Assembly (NCBI GenBank): GCA_018895795.1
Contig: JAHINZ010000201.1
Span: 1 to 35,054, forward strand
Reading direction: 5' to 3'
Source of the DNA: Alphaproteobacteria bacterium
GTDB taxonomy: Bacteria > Pseudomonadota > Alphaproteobacteria > Caulobacterales > Caulobacteraceae
Length of the DNA: 35,054 bases
Shown here: in pieces, positions 8,289 through 18,556 of the stretch
Position numbering within the stretch: the first letter of the stretch is position 1
Layout: each line of letters begins with the position of its first letter
Notes under the pieces: model-generated
Database searches by the model: none
What the model was told of the DNA's origin: nothing
What the model saw: only the letters and a program-made list of their open reading frames with translations
Program-made: the position numbers and the translations under genes

Positions 8289-8382
8289 CGGTCAGCCTCA
8301 CGCGGTCGTCGCTGGAGCCGTAGCGCGAAACCGCCGACGGTGTCCAAGGCTTGGCCACCCTTGCGCGACCCATCGCCCAACG

Positions 8383-8412
8383 AAAAACGGCGGGCTCCTT
8401 TCGGAGCCCGCC
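8383..8412 (-). terminator. Rho-independent terminator of the TonB-receptor gene
   Basis: On the minus strand ggcgggctcc, loop GAAA and ggagcccgcc form a perfect 10-bp GC stem with a GNRA-type tetraloop, followed by GTTTTT. It begins 26 bases after the receptor stop codon. Confidence 0.92.
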
Positions 8413-8437
8413 GCCATTCCATTCGAACTGGGTCTTC

Positions 8438-11400
8438 TTAGAAGGCCAGGTCGAAGCCGAAGCGGATGTACCGCGGCGACTGGTAGGTGGTCGGCTGCCC
8501 GAAGACCGGCGTGGTCTTGGCGGGCGAGGTGTAGAGCACCGGGCCGTTTTCAGCGACGTTCTGGACGTTCACCGGCTTGCGTGAGTTGAAGATGTTGAAG
8601 ACATCCACGCGCAAGACCAGGTCGCCTTGGTAGGGGACGAATTTCGGCACCGTGTAGCGCAGCGAGGTGTCGAACGACGTCGTCCAAGGCGTGCTGGTGC
8701 CCGTACCCTGCGGAACCAGCTTGCCACCGCAATAGTGGGTGTAGGACGGGCCGTAGTTGGCTTCCAGGGTGCTGTCGTTCGGGTCGTAGCCGATGCAGCC
8801 CACCCGACGGGGCGAGATGATCGTGCCGTTGGCGCCGATGCTCAGGCTGTCGGTCAGCTGATACGAGCCATAGCCCTTGAGGACGTGGGCGTGGTGGTTC
8901 GGCAGCAGGCCGTAGGCGCCTTCGACCAGGGTCGGCGTGTCGAACTGCAGGGTGATGCCCGAGTCCGTCTGGCCGCTGGCGTAGTCGCTGTAGGACGAGC
9001 CTTCGTAGTTCCCCTTGTCTTCCGACAGGGTGTAGGTGCCGTGGAAGCTCCACTTGCCGTCGAAGGCGCGATCGAACGACAGATCCAGGGCGGTGTATTC
9101 ACGCTTGGCCTTCGGATAGCCGAGCTGGGCGGCCGTGAAGGTGATGGTCGGCAGGGCGGTGCTCGTGGACGACAGCGGGTTCTGCAGCTTAACAGTCGCG
9201 GCCGAGCCTGGGTTGATGATCGCGTAGTCGTTCAGCGTGCCGTCGTAGTTGTCGCAGACGAGGCCCTTTTCCTTGCAGTAGGCGATAACGGCGTAGTCGA
9301 TGGCCACGTCGTCGGCGCCCTCGATCAGGTTCCGATAGGTCAGGGTCGCGCCGATGGTCCACAGGTTATCGAACCGGTGGCTGTAGCCGATGATATATTC
9401 GTCCTGTTCCGTCGCCTTCAGCTCTTTGCTGTGGTTCTGGTCGGCGGTGTAGAACGAGCCATCGTTCTGGTAGGTACAGCCCACGACGCCCGCGGCCGAG
9501 GCCCCACCGGCGACACAGGCGCGAGCGCCCGTATAGCCGACGAGTTGCGTGCCGAGCCCGCCGGTCGGCAGACCAGTGGTCGGGCTCGGCGTGTAGCCGG
9601 CCAGATTGTAGTAGCGCGCGGTGAAGTCGTAGGTGCCCGCCGCCTGACGATAGGCCGTGTTGCCCGCGATCGGCAGGTAGTACTTGCCGTAGTTCGCGAA
9701 CAGCTTGTCGCGGCCTTCGCCGATCGGATCCCAGGTGACGCCGACACGCGGGGCGATGTTGTCCTTCAGGTCGGCGAAGACGACGCCGTTCGAACCCGCC
9801 TGCGTGAAGCTGTCGCTACGAATCCCGAGGTTGAAGGTCAGACCGTGGATGGGCGTCCAGGAGTCCTGAACGTACCAGGCTTCGTTCTGGCCATCGAACT
9901 TGCCGCCGGAGATAAACGTGCGGGCTTCGATGAACTGGGTGCCCGCGGCCAGGCCGTAGGGGTTACCCGCAGCCGCGGTCCTGTAGAGGTAGGACGCGTT
10001 GCCGGTGTATTTGGAGAAGTGGGTCAGATAATCGTCTTCGTGGTCGTAGCCGCCCCGGATGTGGTGCTTGCCCAGAAGGTCGAAATAGAGATCGGCGTCG
10101 ACGCGATAGAAGTTACGCTTGGTCTGGTAGGGCGCGGCGATGGCCGCGACCGACTGCTGGCTGATCGTCGCGGCGGTGCCGACGCGCTGATCCTGCACGA
10201 GCGGATCGGTGGTGTTCAGCGGCAGGGTCGCGAGGTTGTCCTCGTTGCGGCCATAGGCGGCCGACAGGGTGAACCAGTCGGTGAACGAGCCCGTGTACTT
10301 GAACACGAAGTTTTGGCCGCCGGTCGGGAAGTTGGAGCCCGACTTCAGCTTGCCGACCTTGTCGGTGAACTGGTTGTAGCCATAGACGCGGCGCTTGGTG
10401 ATGTCGTTGGTCCGGAAGTAGGTGGCTTCCAGGTGTTGACGCGAGGTGAGGTAGCCGTCCAGCTTGGCGCCGTAGAACGCCTGGCCCGACCGATCTTCAG
10501 TGAGGTTCTGGGAACCGTTGGCCGACTCACCGGCGACGGTGGCGCTGGCCGAACGGGTGGCCAGGTTGCCCGGGTTGGTTTCCAGGCTGCGGATTTGCGC
10601 CAAGCCGTACAGGAACAGGTGGTCCCTGATGATCGGGCCGCCGGCTTCGAAGATCATGTCCTTGTAGTCGCGCTTCAGACGCTTGCCCGAGTTCAGGTAG
10701 GTGTCTTTCTGGTCGGACCGCAGGTCGTTCGGCTCATAGTTGCCGTGAACGGCGAACATGAAATCGTTGGTGCCGGACTTGGTCGTGGCGGTGATGACAC
10801 CGCCGGTCGCGCGGCCGAACTCGGCGGAGTAGCCGCCGGTCTTCACGTCAAACGTCTTGTAGAAGTCGAACGGCACGGTCGCGCCGCCGAGATAGGTGTT
10901 GAAGTTGGTGATGTTCAGGCCGTTGACGAAGAAGGCGTTCTCCGACACCGAGGCGCCGCCGACGGCGACTTGGCCCGCATAGTTGCCGGCCCCGCCCTGG
11001 ATGGCGCCCGGCGCGAGCAAGGCCAAGCCCTGAGCGCTGCGAACCACGGGAACGGTCTTGACCAGTTGTTCGACGTCCACGACCAGGCCGGTCGTGGTTT
11101 GCGAGAAGTCCAGCTCGGGCCGGGCAGAGGCCGTGACCACGACTTCGGCGACCGCGTCAACCGAAGCCAGGCTGAAGGCGTAGGACGACTCGCCGCCGGC
11201 GCGAACCGCCAGGCCGCTGTTGGTGGTGGTGGTGAAACCGTCCTTGGCAACCACAACCGTGTAGGTGCCGGTCGGGATCAGCGGCGCGCGGAAGCGGCCG
11301 GTGGCGTCGGTCGTCGAGCTCTGCGTAACGCCCGTCTGCTGCGAGCGCACGGTCACCGCGGCGTCAGAGACGGGAGCGCCGCTCGAGTCCAGGACCCGGC

Positions 11401-11563
11401 CAGACAGCGTGCCGCTCGTGTAGTCCTGCGCCGAGGCCAGGGTCGGGATCGCCGTGGCGATCGCCGTGATCGCCAACGGCGCGGCTACGGCCGCGAGGCC
11501 CGCCAGCAGCGTCGACGTCAAAAGACGTGCGCGAACGCCACCTTTTGTGGATTTCATGGTCAT
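8438..11563 (-). CDS. TonB-dependent receptor, Oar-like, with N-terminal carboxypeptidase-regulatory-like domain
   Basis: Outer-membrane active-transport receptor of about 1041 residues. A long signal peptide ends near TLASAQ. A carboxypeptidase-regulatory-like beta domain follows (SGTLSGRVLDSSGAPVSDAAVTVRS to about residue 120), then a TonB-box-like AEVVVTASA. The plug contains VGGASVSENAFFVNGLNITNF and GRATGGVITATTKSG. A long 22-strand-type barrel ends in YIRFGFDLAF, the terminal aromatic expected of an outer-membrane protein. This is the Oar/carbohydrate-type architecture common in Caulobacterales. Three ATGs compete (11566, 11563, 11557). The one at 11563 is 5 bases from agagggg and is preferred. 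The ligand is unknown; it is more than 11 kb from the fucose block, so a link to that is not claimed. Confidence 0.93.
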   Translation of the reverse strand: MTMKSTKGGVRARLLTSTLLAGLAAVAAPLAITAIATAIPTLASAQDYTSGTLSGRVLDSSGAPVSDAAVTVRSQQTGVTQSSTTDATGRFRAPLIPTGTYTVVVAKDGFTTTTNSGLAVRAGGESSYAFSLASVDAVAEVVVTASARPELDFSQTTTGLVVDVEQLVKTVPVVRSAQGLALLAPGAIQGGAGNYAGQVAVGGASVSENAFFVNGLNITNFNTYLGGATVPFDFYKTFDVKTGGYSAEFGRATGGVITATTKSGTNDFMFAVHGNYEPNDLRSDQKDTYLNSGKRLKRDYKDMIFEAGGPIIRDHLFLYGLAQIRSLETNPGNLATRSASATVAGESANGSQNLTEDRSGQAFYGAKLDGYLTSRQHLEATYFRTNDITKRRVYGYNQFTDKVGKLKSGSNFPTGGQNFVFKYTGSFTDWFTLSAAYGRNEDNLATLPLNTTDPLVQDQRVGTAATISQQSVAAIAAPYQTKRNFYRVDADLYFDLLGKHHIRGGYDHEDDYLTHFSKYTGNASYLYRTAAAGNPYGLAAGTQFIEARTFISGGKFDGQNEAWYVQDSWTPIHGLTFNLGIRSDSFTQAGSNGVVFADLKDNIAPRVGVTWDPIGEGRDKLFANYGKYYLPIAGNTAYRQAAGTYDFTARYYNLAGYTPSPTTGLPTGGLGTQLVGYTGARACVAGGASAAGVVGCTYQNDGSFYTADQNHSKELKATEQDEYIIGYSHRFDNLWTIGATLTYRNLIEGADDVAIDYAVIAYCKEKGLVCDNYDGTLNDYAIINPGSAATVKLQNPLSSTSTALPTITFTAAQLGYPKAKREYTALDLSFDRAFDGKWSFHGTYTLSEDKGNYEGSSYSDYASGQTDSGITLQFDTPTLVEGAYGLLPNHHAHVLKGYGSYQLTDSLSIGANGTIISPRRVGCIGYDPNDSTLEANYGPSYTHYCGGKLVPQGTGTSTPWTTSFDTSLRYTVPKFVPYQGDLVLRVDVFNIFNSRKPVNVQNVAENGPVLYTSPAKTTPVFGQPTTYQSPRYIRFGFDLAF

Positions 11564-11566
11564 CAT

Positions 11567-12169
11567 ATCCCCTCTAGCGTGAGGCAGCGTTCCGGCCGGA
11601 CAGGCCCCTGAAGAAACGTTTCGTCCGGCGTGCGCGGAAATCCGCGCGAACTGCACCACGAGATTACTGGTGTCCCGGAAAACATTTCCCCGGTTGGCGG
11701 AGACGTTAGGAGCCATGACAGTTTTGGGTCAATTGTGATTACAGGTCGGTAACCCACATCGCTCGGTGCTGTCGCATAATCGCAACACGCTCGCCCCATT
11801 GTTGTCACAGATGCCGCAATCACTCACCGCACAAGTGTGCCGATTGAAGGTTCGACCCGCCAAAACCTTGGTTTAACGGGGAGAATTCACAACGCGCGGC
11901 TTATCGAACGCGGATATTCGACAGAAGTGTGTCGCGGCAAAATCCACCTCGGCAATCTTGACAACATCGAAACGCTTTGCGGAGTTTTGCCGAAATATCG
12001 GTTCTTTCGCCCCACGCCGCGCCGATATCCGTGAATCGATTTCTGATATTGCCCAGTTTCAGGGCACAGTTGTACGCGAACGCCCATTGCAACGGCGCCG
12101 CGAGATCATGAAGATGCCGGTTCCGTCACAACATTTCGGGGCGGGCGGTCAAAAGGTTTAACAAGCATC
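11567..12169. other. 600-base divergent intergenic region, no gene supported
   Basis: It separates the TonB receptor (minus) from the DUF442 gene (plus). Short open frames exist but have no ribosome-binding site or recognisable product. The part from about 11830 to 12060 is clearly less GC-rich than its surroundings. It contains several GATAT-centred motifs: cggatattcg at 11911, cgaaatatcg at 11991, gccgatatcc at 12021 and tgatatt at 12044. A consensus-like TTGACA lies at 11958 without a convincing -10 element. Confidence 0.4.
11704..11732 (-). promoter_or_regulatory. Weak candidate promoter of the TonB-receptor gene
   Basis: On the minus strand TTGACC (11727-11732), a 17-base spacer, then CTAACG (11704-11709). 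The -35 match is good but the -10 match is poor. It would imply a leader of about 130 bases before the receptor start. Confidence 0.3.
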
Positions 12170-12580
12170 ATGGTCGACTTCCGACGCGTCACCGGGTCCC
12201 TGTCCGTCAGCCCACAGGTCACGGAGGCCGACATCGCCCGGGCCGCCGCCGAGGGATTCGTTCTGGTGATCAACAACCGCCCAGACGGCGAAGATCCCAG
12301 CCAACCGACCAGCGCGATGATCGAGGCCGCCGCCCGAGCGGCGGGCCTGGACTATGTCCATATCCCCGTGCGGGGCGGGCCAGGACCGGACCAGGTCGAG
12401 GCGGTGGCGCGGGCGGTCCAAGGCGCCAAGGGGCCAGTCCTGGCCTTCTGTCGGTCGGGGACCCGGTCGATCGTCACCTGGTCGATCGGACAGGCGCTGT
12501 CAGGCGCGACCGACCGCGAAACCCTGGTCAGCCAGGGCGCGGCGGCGGGCTATGATCTGTCGGGCGTCTTGCCCGGCTGA
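12170..12580 (+). CDS. DUF442 / TIGR01244-type phosphatase-like or sulfurtransferase-like protein
   Basis: A small protein of 136 residues with the protein-tyrosine-phosphatase-like fold of the DUF442 family. The same domain forms the N-terminal part of Blh, the beta-lactamase-hydrolase-like proteins tied to sulfide metabolism. The order is typical: ...VLVINNRPDGED...YVHIPV...GPVLAFCRSGTRSIVTW. The active loop Cys94-RSGT-Arg99 is CX4R rather than the CX5R of true tyrosine phosphatases, which fits this family. In Blh the domain is fused to a metallo-beta-lactamase domain. Here a separate metallo-beta-lactamase gene lies 255 bases downstream, although it looks like a different MBL subfamily. 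The start at 12170 has only a weak upstream aaagg. Function is undetermined. Confidence 0.82.
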   Translation: MVDFRRVTGSLSVSPQVTEADIARAAAEGFVLVINNRPDGEDPSQPTSAMIEAAARAAGLDYVHIPVRGGPGPDQVEAVARAVQGAKGPVLAFCRSGTRSIVTWSIGQALSGATDRETLVSQGAAAGYDLSGVLPG

Positions 12581-12635
12581 CCTGTTCGGCAACCCCCTCT
12601 ATCGCGAGGCTTGGTGATCGAGCGTTGAGGCCGCG

Positions 12636-12776
12636 CTAGAGCGATACGCGCGCGGCCATCGGCGAGGGTTCGGCCTGGCAACTGGCCAGGACGAACTGGG
12701 CCATGATGAGACACAGGATGGCGAAGGCCACGCGCTGGAGCCGTTTCGAGACAAAAATCGCCGCATCCGCCACCAT
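12636..12776 (-). CDS. 46-residue putative lipoprotein or small membrane protein
   Basis: A short gene, not of a recognised family. The product starts MVADAAIFVSKRLQRVAFAI, continues through a hydrophobic stretch, and ends CQAEPSPMAARVSL. The layout is a basic K-R-L-Q-R segment, about 17 apolar residues, then Leu-Ala-Ser-Cys. That is a good lipobox, which would leave a mature peptide of only about 15 residues. Support comes from a near-perfect Shine-Dalgarno ggagga at 12783-12788, six bases before the ATG, and from the coherent signal-peptide layout. The gene is divergent from the MBL-fold hydrolase, with 59 bases between the two starts. The general form recalls entericidin-like small lipoproteins, but no specific similarity is claimed. 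A non-lipidated single-span peptide is the alternative. Confidence 0.6.
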   Translation of the reverse strand: MVADAAIFVSKRLQRVAFAILCLIMAQFVLASCQAEPSPMAARVSL

Positions 12777-12835
12777 GGCGCGTCCTCCAGAGGTTACTGG
12801 AAGGCTCAACCGCAAGACCGGCGCCGGAGACCGTC

Positions 12836-13726
12836 ATGATCCCCTATGTTCACGAGATCGCCTTTGACTACGGCCGGTGCGATCAGGTCTCGCCCCTGAT
12901 CCGACGGGTGATCGCCCGCAATCCGGGACCGTTCACCTATACCGGCACCGGCGTTTACATCATCGGATCCGGCACGGTTGCGGTGATCGACCCGGGCCCC
13001 GAGCTGCCTGAACATCGCGACGCCCTGCTGGCGGCGCTGGAGGGCGAGACGGTGAGCCATATCCTGGTCACCCATCATCACCTTGACCATTCCCCCCTCG
13101 CCCGCCCCCTGGCCCAGGCCACCGGCGCGGTGATCTACGGCCTCCCCGCGCCCGCCGACCACGGCGAAGCCCATGCCGGGCTGGAGGAAGGCGCGGACGG
13201 GCGCTTCCGCCCCGATATCGAGTTGACCGACGGCCAGATCCTGTCCGGCCCGGGCTGGACCCTGGAGGCGATCACCACCCCGGGCCACACCTCCAACCAT
13301 GTCTGTTTCGCGCTGACGGAAGAGAACGCCCTGTTCAGCGGCGATCACATCATGGGTTGGTCCACCACGGTGATCACCCCGCCCGACGGCGACATGGGCG
13401 ATTATTTCGCCAGTCTCGAAAAGGTTCGCGACCGGCGCTTCCAGACCCTGTGGCCCACCCACGGCGCGCCGGTGCGCGAGGTCGGGCCCTTCGTCGACGC
13501 CTATATCGCCCACCGCCGGGCCCGCGAGGTGCAGATCCTCGAAGCCCTGGCCCACAGCCACACGCGGATCAGGGCGATCGTCCCGATCCTCTACGCGGCC
13601 GTCGATCCGCGCCTGCATCCCGCGGCCGCCCATTCGGTGCTGGCTCACATGCTGCAATTGGTCCGCGAGGGCCGGGTGACCTGCGAGGGCCAGCCCGGCC
13701 TGGACGCCGACTATCGGCGGGCCTGA
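12836..13726 (+). CDS. Metallo-beta-lactamase-fold hydrolase (LACTB2-like)
   Basis: A 296-residue metal-dependent hydrolase. The dinuclear-metal motif is clear: HHHLDH at residues 80-85 (HxHxDH). It is followed by GHTSNHVCF, by FSGDHIMGW with the bridging aspartate, and by WPTHGAP with the late histidine. The C-terminal helical domain with R-A-REVQILEAL...VLAHMLQL resembles the winged-helix-like tail of the LACTB2 group, whose members include nucleases and thioester hydrolases. The ATG at 12836 has ggag seven bases upstream. It converges with the acyl-CoA ligase, the stop codons being 4 bases apart. The substrate cannot be assigned; because of the acyl-CoA ligase neighbour a thioesterase role is conceivable, but this is speculation. 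Confidence 0.87.
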   Translation: MIPYVHEIAFDYGRCDQVSPLIRRVIARNPGPFTYTGTGVYIIGSGTVAVIDPGPELPEHRDALLAALEGETVSHILVTHHHLDHSPLARPLAQATGAVIYGLPAPADHGEAHAGLEEGADGRFRPDIELTDGQILSGPGWTLEAITTPGHTSNHVCFALTEENALFSGDHIMGWSTTVITPPDGDMGDYFASLEKVRDRRFQTLWPTHGAPVREVGPFVDAYIAHRRAREVQILEALAHSHTRIRAIVPILYAAVDPRLHPAAAHSVLAHMLQLVREGRVTCEGQPGLDADYRRA

Positions 13727-13730
13727 GCCC

Positions 13731-16559
<2,829 letters not shown>

Positions 16560-16753
16560 CGAACTGGCTCTCCCGAAGAACTTCTTGTTATGCGGCCAAG
16601 GCTATCGGGACCCGCCTTCCCGCGCAACGCGCCGCGCGCCCGGCGCGAACCGCTTTCATCCGCCGGGTGGCGTCGCCTCCGGCCTCTCGGGTCCGCGCTG
16701 ATCCGTCGCAGCCGCGTTTAGGCCCTCGGCGCCGGGATCACGATATTGTCGCG

Positions 16754-18556
16754 ATGCGAATCTCAGCGCTCCACCGGAACAAGATCTTGCATTGGCGCCA
16801 ATCCCCTTGGGCGGACGACCGACTGGACGAGGTGGCGATGGATACGCATCGCCTGCTGCCGTCGCGCGTCATCTCGGCCGCGGTGGTCGCGGTGGTTATC
16901 GGCCGAGCCCTGGACTGGCGTCTGGCCTTGAGTTGGTTGATCGCCCTCTTGGCGTCAGAAGGCCTGGCGCGCCTGGCCACGCACCGCTTCAAACCCGGGG
17001 TCCACGCCTCGCATCGTCTGCGCGCCGCCTTCGTGCTGGGGGCCCTGCCCATCAATCTCATCTGGGGCTGGCTCGCGGCGATGCTGTGGCTGTCCACCAC
17101 CGCCGACCTGAAACTGGCCGCTGTCGGAATCTGGGTGGGCCAGATCGTCTTCGTCCAGAACTACCGCCATCAGCCCTGGACCCTGGTGGCGATCAGCGCG
17201 GTCGCGCCTCTGGCCAGCCTGATTGTCTTTCCCGTCTTCTTCTACGACGCCCACGGCATCGGCCCGGACACCGCCCGCGCCGCCTTGCTGCTGGTGACAC
17301 TGACCACCGTCAACACCATGATCTCCAACCGCGCGGCGGCCCGCCGCCTGGACGAACTGACCCACGGACTGCGCGAGGAGCGCGAGCGCGCGCTCGAGGC
17401 CACGCGCGCCAAGTCGACCTTCATCGCGGTCGCTAGTCACGAGTTGCGCACGCCGATGAATGGCATGCTTGGCATGGCCCATGCCCTGGCCCGCTCGAAC
17501 CTCGACGAGGGCCAACGCGAACAGGTTCGTCTGATGCTGAAATCAGGCGATAACCTGATGAAGTTGCTCGACGACGTCCTGGACCTCTCCCGCATCGAAG
17601 CCGGCCGGGTTGAACTCGTCGTTGCGCCGTTCAATCTGGAAGAGACCCTCGGCGAGGTCCTCGACGCCTGGCGCGATGTCGCCGTCGTCAAGAACCTGAC
17701 GCTGTCGGTCGCCATAGGCGCCGCCGTTCCGGCCTGGATCGAGGCCGACGTCCTGCGGATCCGCCAGGTGCTGGTCAATCTGATCGCCAACGCCCTGAAA
17801 TTCACGGCCGAGGGCGGGATCAGTCTCGAAATCTCGGCCTCGCACGCGGCAGGCCCCGAGGCTTTGGACATCCGCTTCGCCGTGCGCGACACCGGGCCCG
17901 GTGTTCCGCCGGAGGCCGCGGGCCGCGTCTTCGACAGCTTCACCCAGGCCGACGACACCGTGTCGCGGCGCCATGGCGGCGCCGGGCTGGGCCTGACCAT
18001 TTCCCGCGCCCTGGCCCGCCAGATGGGCGGGGACCTGACGCTGGAGCCCTCGCCGACCGGCGCCTGCTTCGTGTTCAGCCTCCGCGCGGCGGTCGCCGAG
18101 CCCAGGGTCCGGATCGAACCGGAACGGTCACAGGACGACGCTGCTCTGAAGACCGTTCGCGTGCTGATGGCCGAGGATAATCCGATCAATCAGCTGGTGG
18201 TCCGGGCGATGCTGGAGGCCACCGGCGTGTCGCTGACCGTGGTCGACAACGGCCAGGCGGCGCTGGAGACCATGGCCGGCGAAGGCTTCGACTGCGTGCT
18301 GATGGATATCAACATGCCGGTGATGGACGGCATCACCGCGCTGGAGGCGATCCGGTCGGGCGCGACCGGCCATCCCGACCTGCCGGTCATCGCCCTGACC
18401 GCCTCGGCCCTGGCCGGCGACCGCGAGCGGTTCCTGAAGATGGGCTTCACCGATCACCTGGGCAAACCGGTCAAGCCGGCCGCCCTGATCACCGCGATCG
18501 CCCACGCGGTCAGCCCCGGCCAGCGGGGCGCCGACGCGCTGCACGACGCGGCGTGA
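16754..18556 (+). CDS. Membrane-bound hybrid histidine kinase with C-terminal receiver (second)
   Basis: A 600-residue orphan hybrid kinase built like the one at 2673. Five or six membrane segments occupy residues 35-195, followed by a short coiled linker (LDELTHGLREERERALEATRAK). HisKA contains ASHELRTPMNG with His229. HATPase_c has ANALKF, DTGPGVP and GAGLGLTI. The receiver has AEDNP, phospho-acceptor Asp518 in LMDINMP, and the conserved Lys in LGKPVKP. No HPt or output regulator is adjacent. The ATG at 16754 is preferred because the N-terminal region reads well; an ATG at 16838 with gagg at a good distance is an alternative. Its stop codon directly abuts the stop of the convergent gene on the other strand. 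Signal unknown. Confidence 0.88.
   Translation: MRISALHRNKILHWRQSPWADDRLDEVAMDTHRLLPSRVISAAVVAVVIGRALDWRLALSWLIALLASEGLARLATHRFKPGVHASHRLRAAFVLGALPINLIWGWLAAMLWLSTTADLKLAAVGIWVGQIVFVQNYRHQPWTLVAISAVAPLASLIVFPVFFYDAHGIGPDTARAALLLVTLTTVNTMISNRAAARRLDELTHGLREERERALEATRAKSTFIAVASHELRTPMNGMLGMAHALARSNLDEGQREQVRLMLKSGDNLMKLLDDVLDLSRIEAGRVELVVAPFNLEETLGEVLDAWRDVAVVKNLTLSVAIGAAVPAWIEADVLRIRQVLVNLIANALKFTAEGGISLEISASHAAGPEALDIRFAVRDTGPGVPPEAAGRVFDSFTQADDTVSRRHGGAGLGLTISRALARQMGGDLTLEPSPTGACFVFSLRAAVAEPRVRIEPERSQDDAALKTVRVLMAEDNPINQLVVRAMLEATGVSLTVVDNGQAALETMAGEGFDCVLMDINMPVMDGITALEAIRSGATGHPDLPVIALTASALAGDRERFLKMGFTDHLGKPVKPAALITAIAHAVSPGQRGADALHDAA

Noticed and set aside
8627..11611. A 994-codon open frame on the plus strand
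   Set aside because: It is antisense to the TonB receptor, whose signal peptide, plug and barrel end are unmistakable. The antisense product is Val/Gly/Arg-rich low-complexity sequence, as expected from high-GC codon bias.
11837..12034. Short open frames in the gap upstream of the TonB receptor
   Set aside because: No ribosome-binding site, no recognisable protein and no codon bias like that of the neighbours.
12550..12837. A 95-codon minus-strand frame over the small lipoprotein gene
   Set aside because: It has no ribosome-binding site and a random-looking product. The overlapping 46-codon frame has both a ribosome-binding site and a signal-peptide layout.
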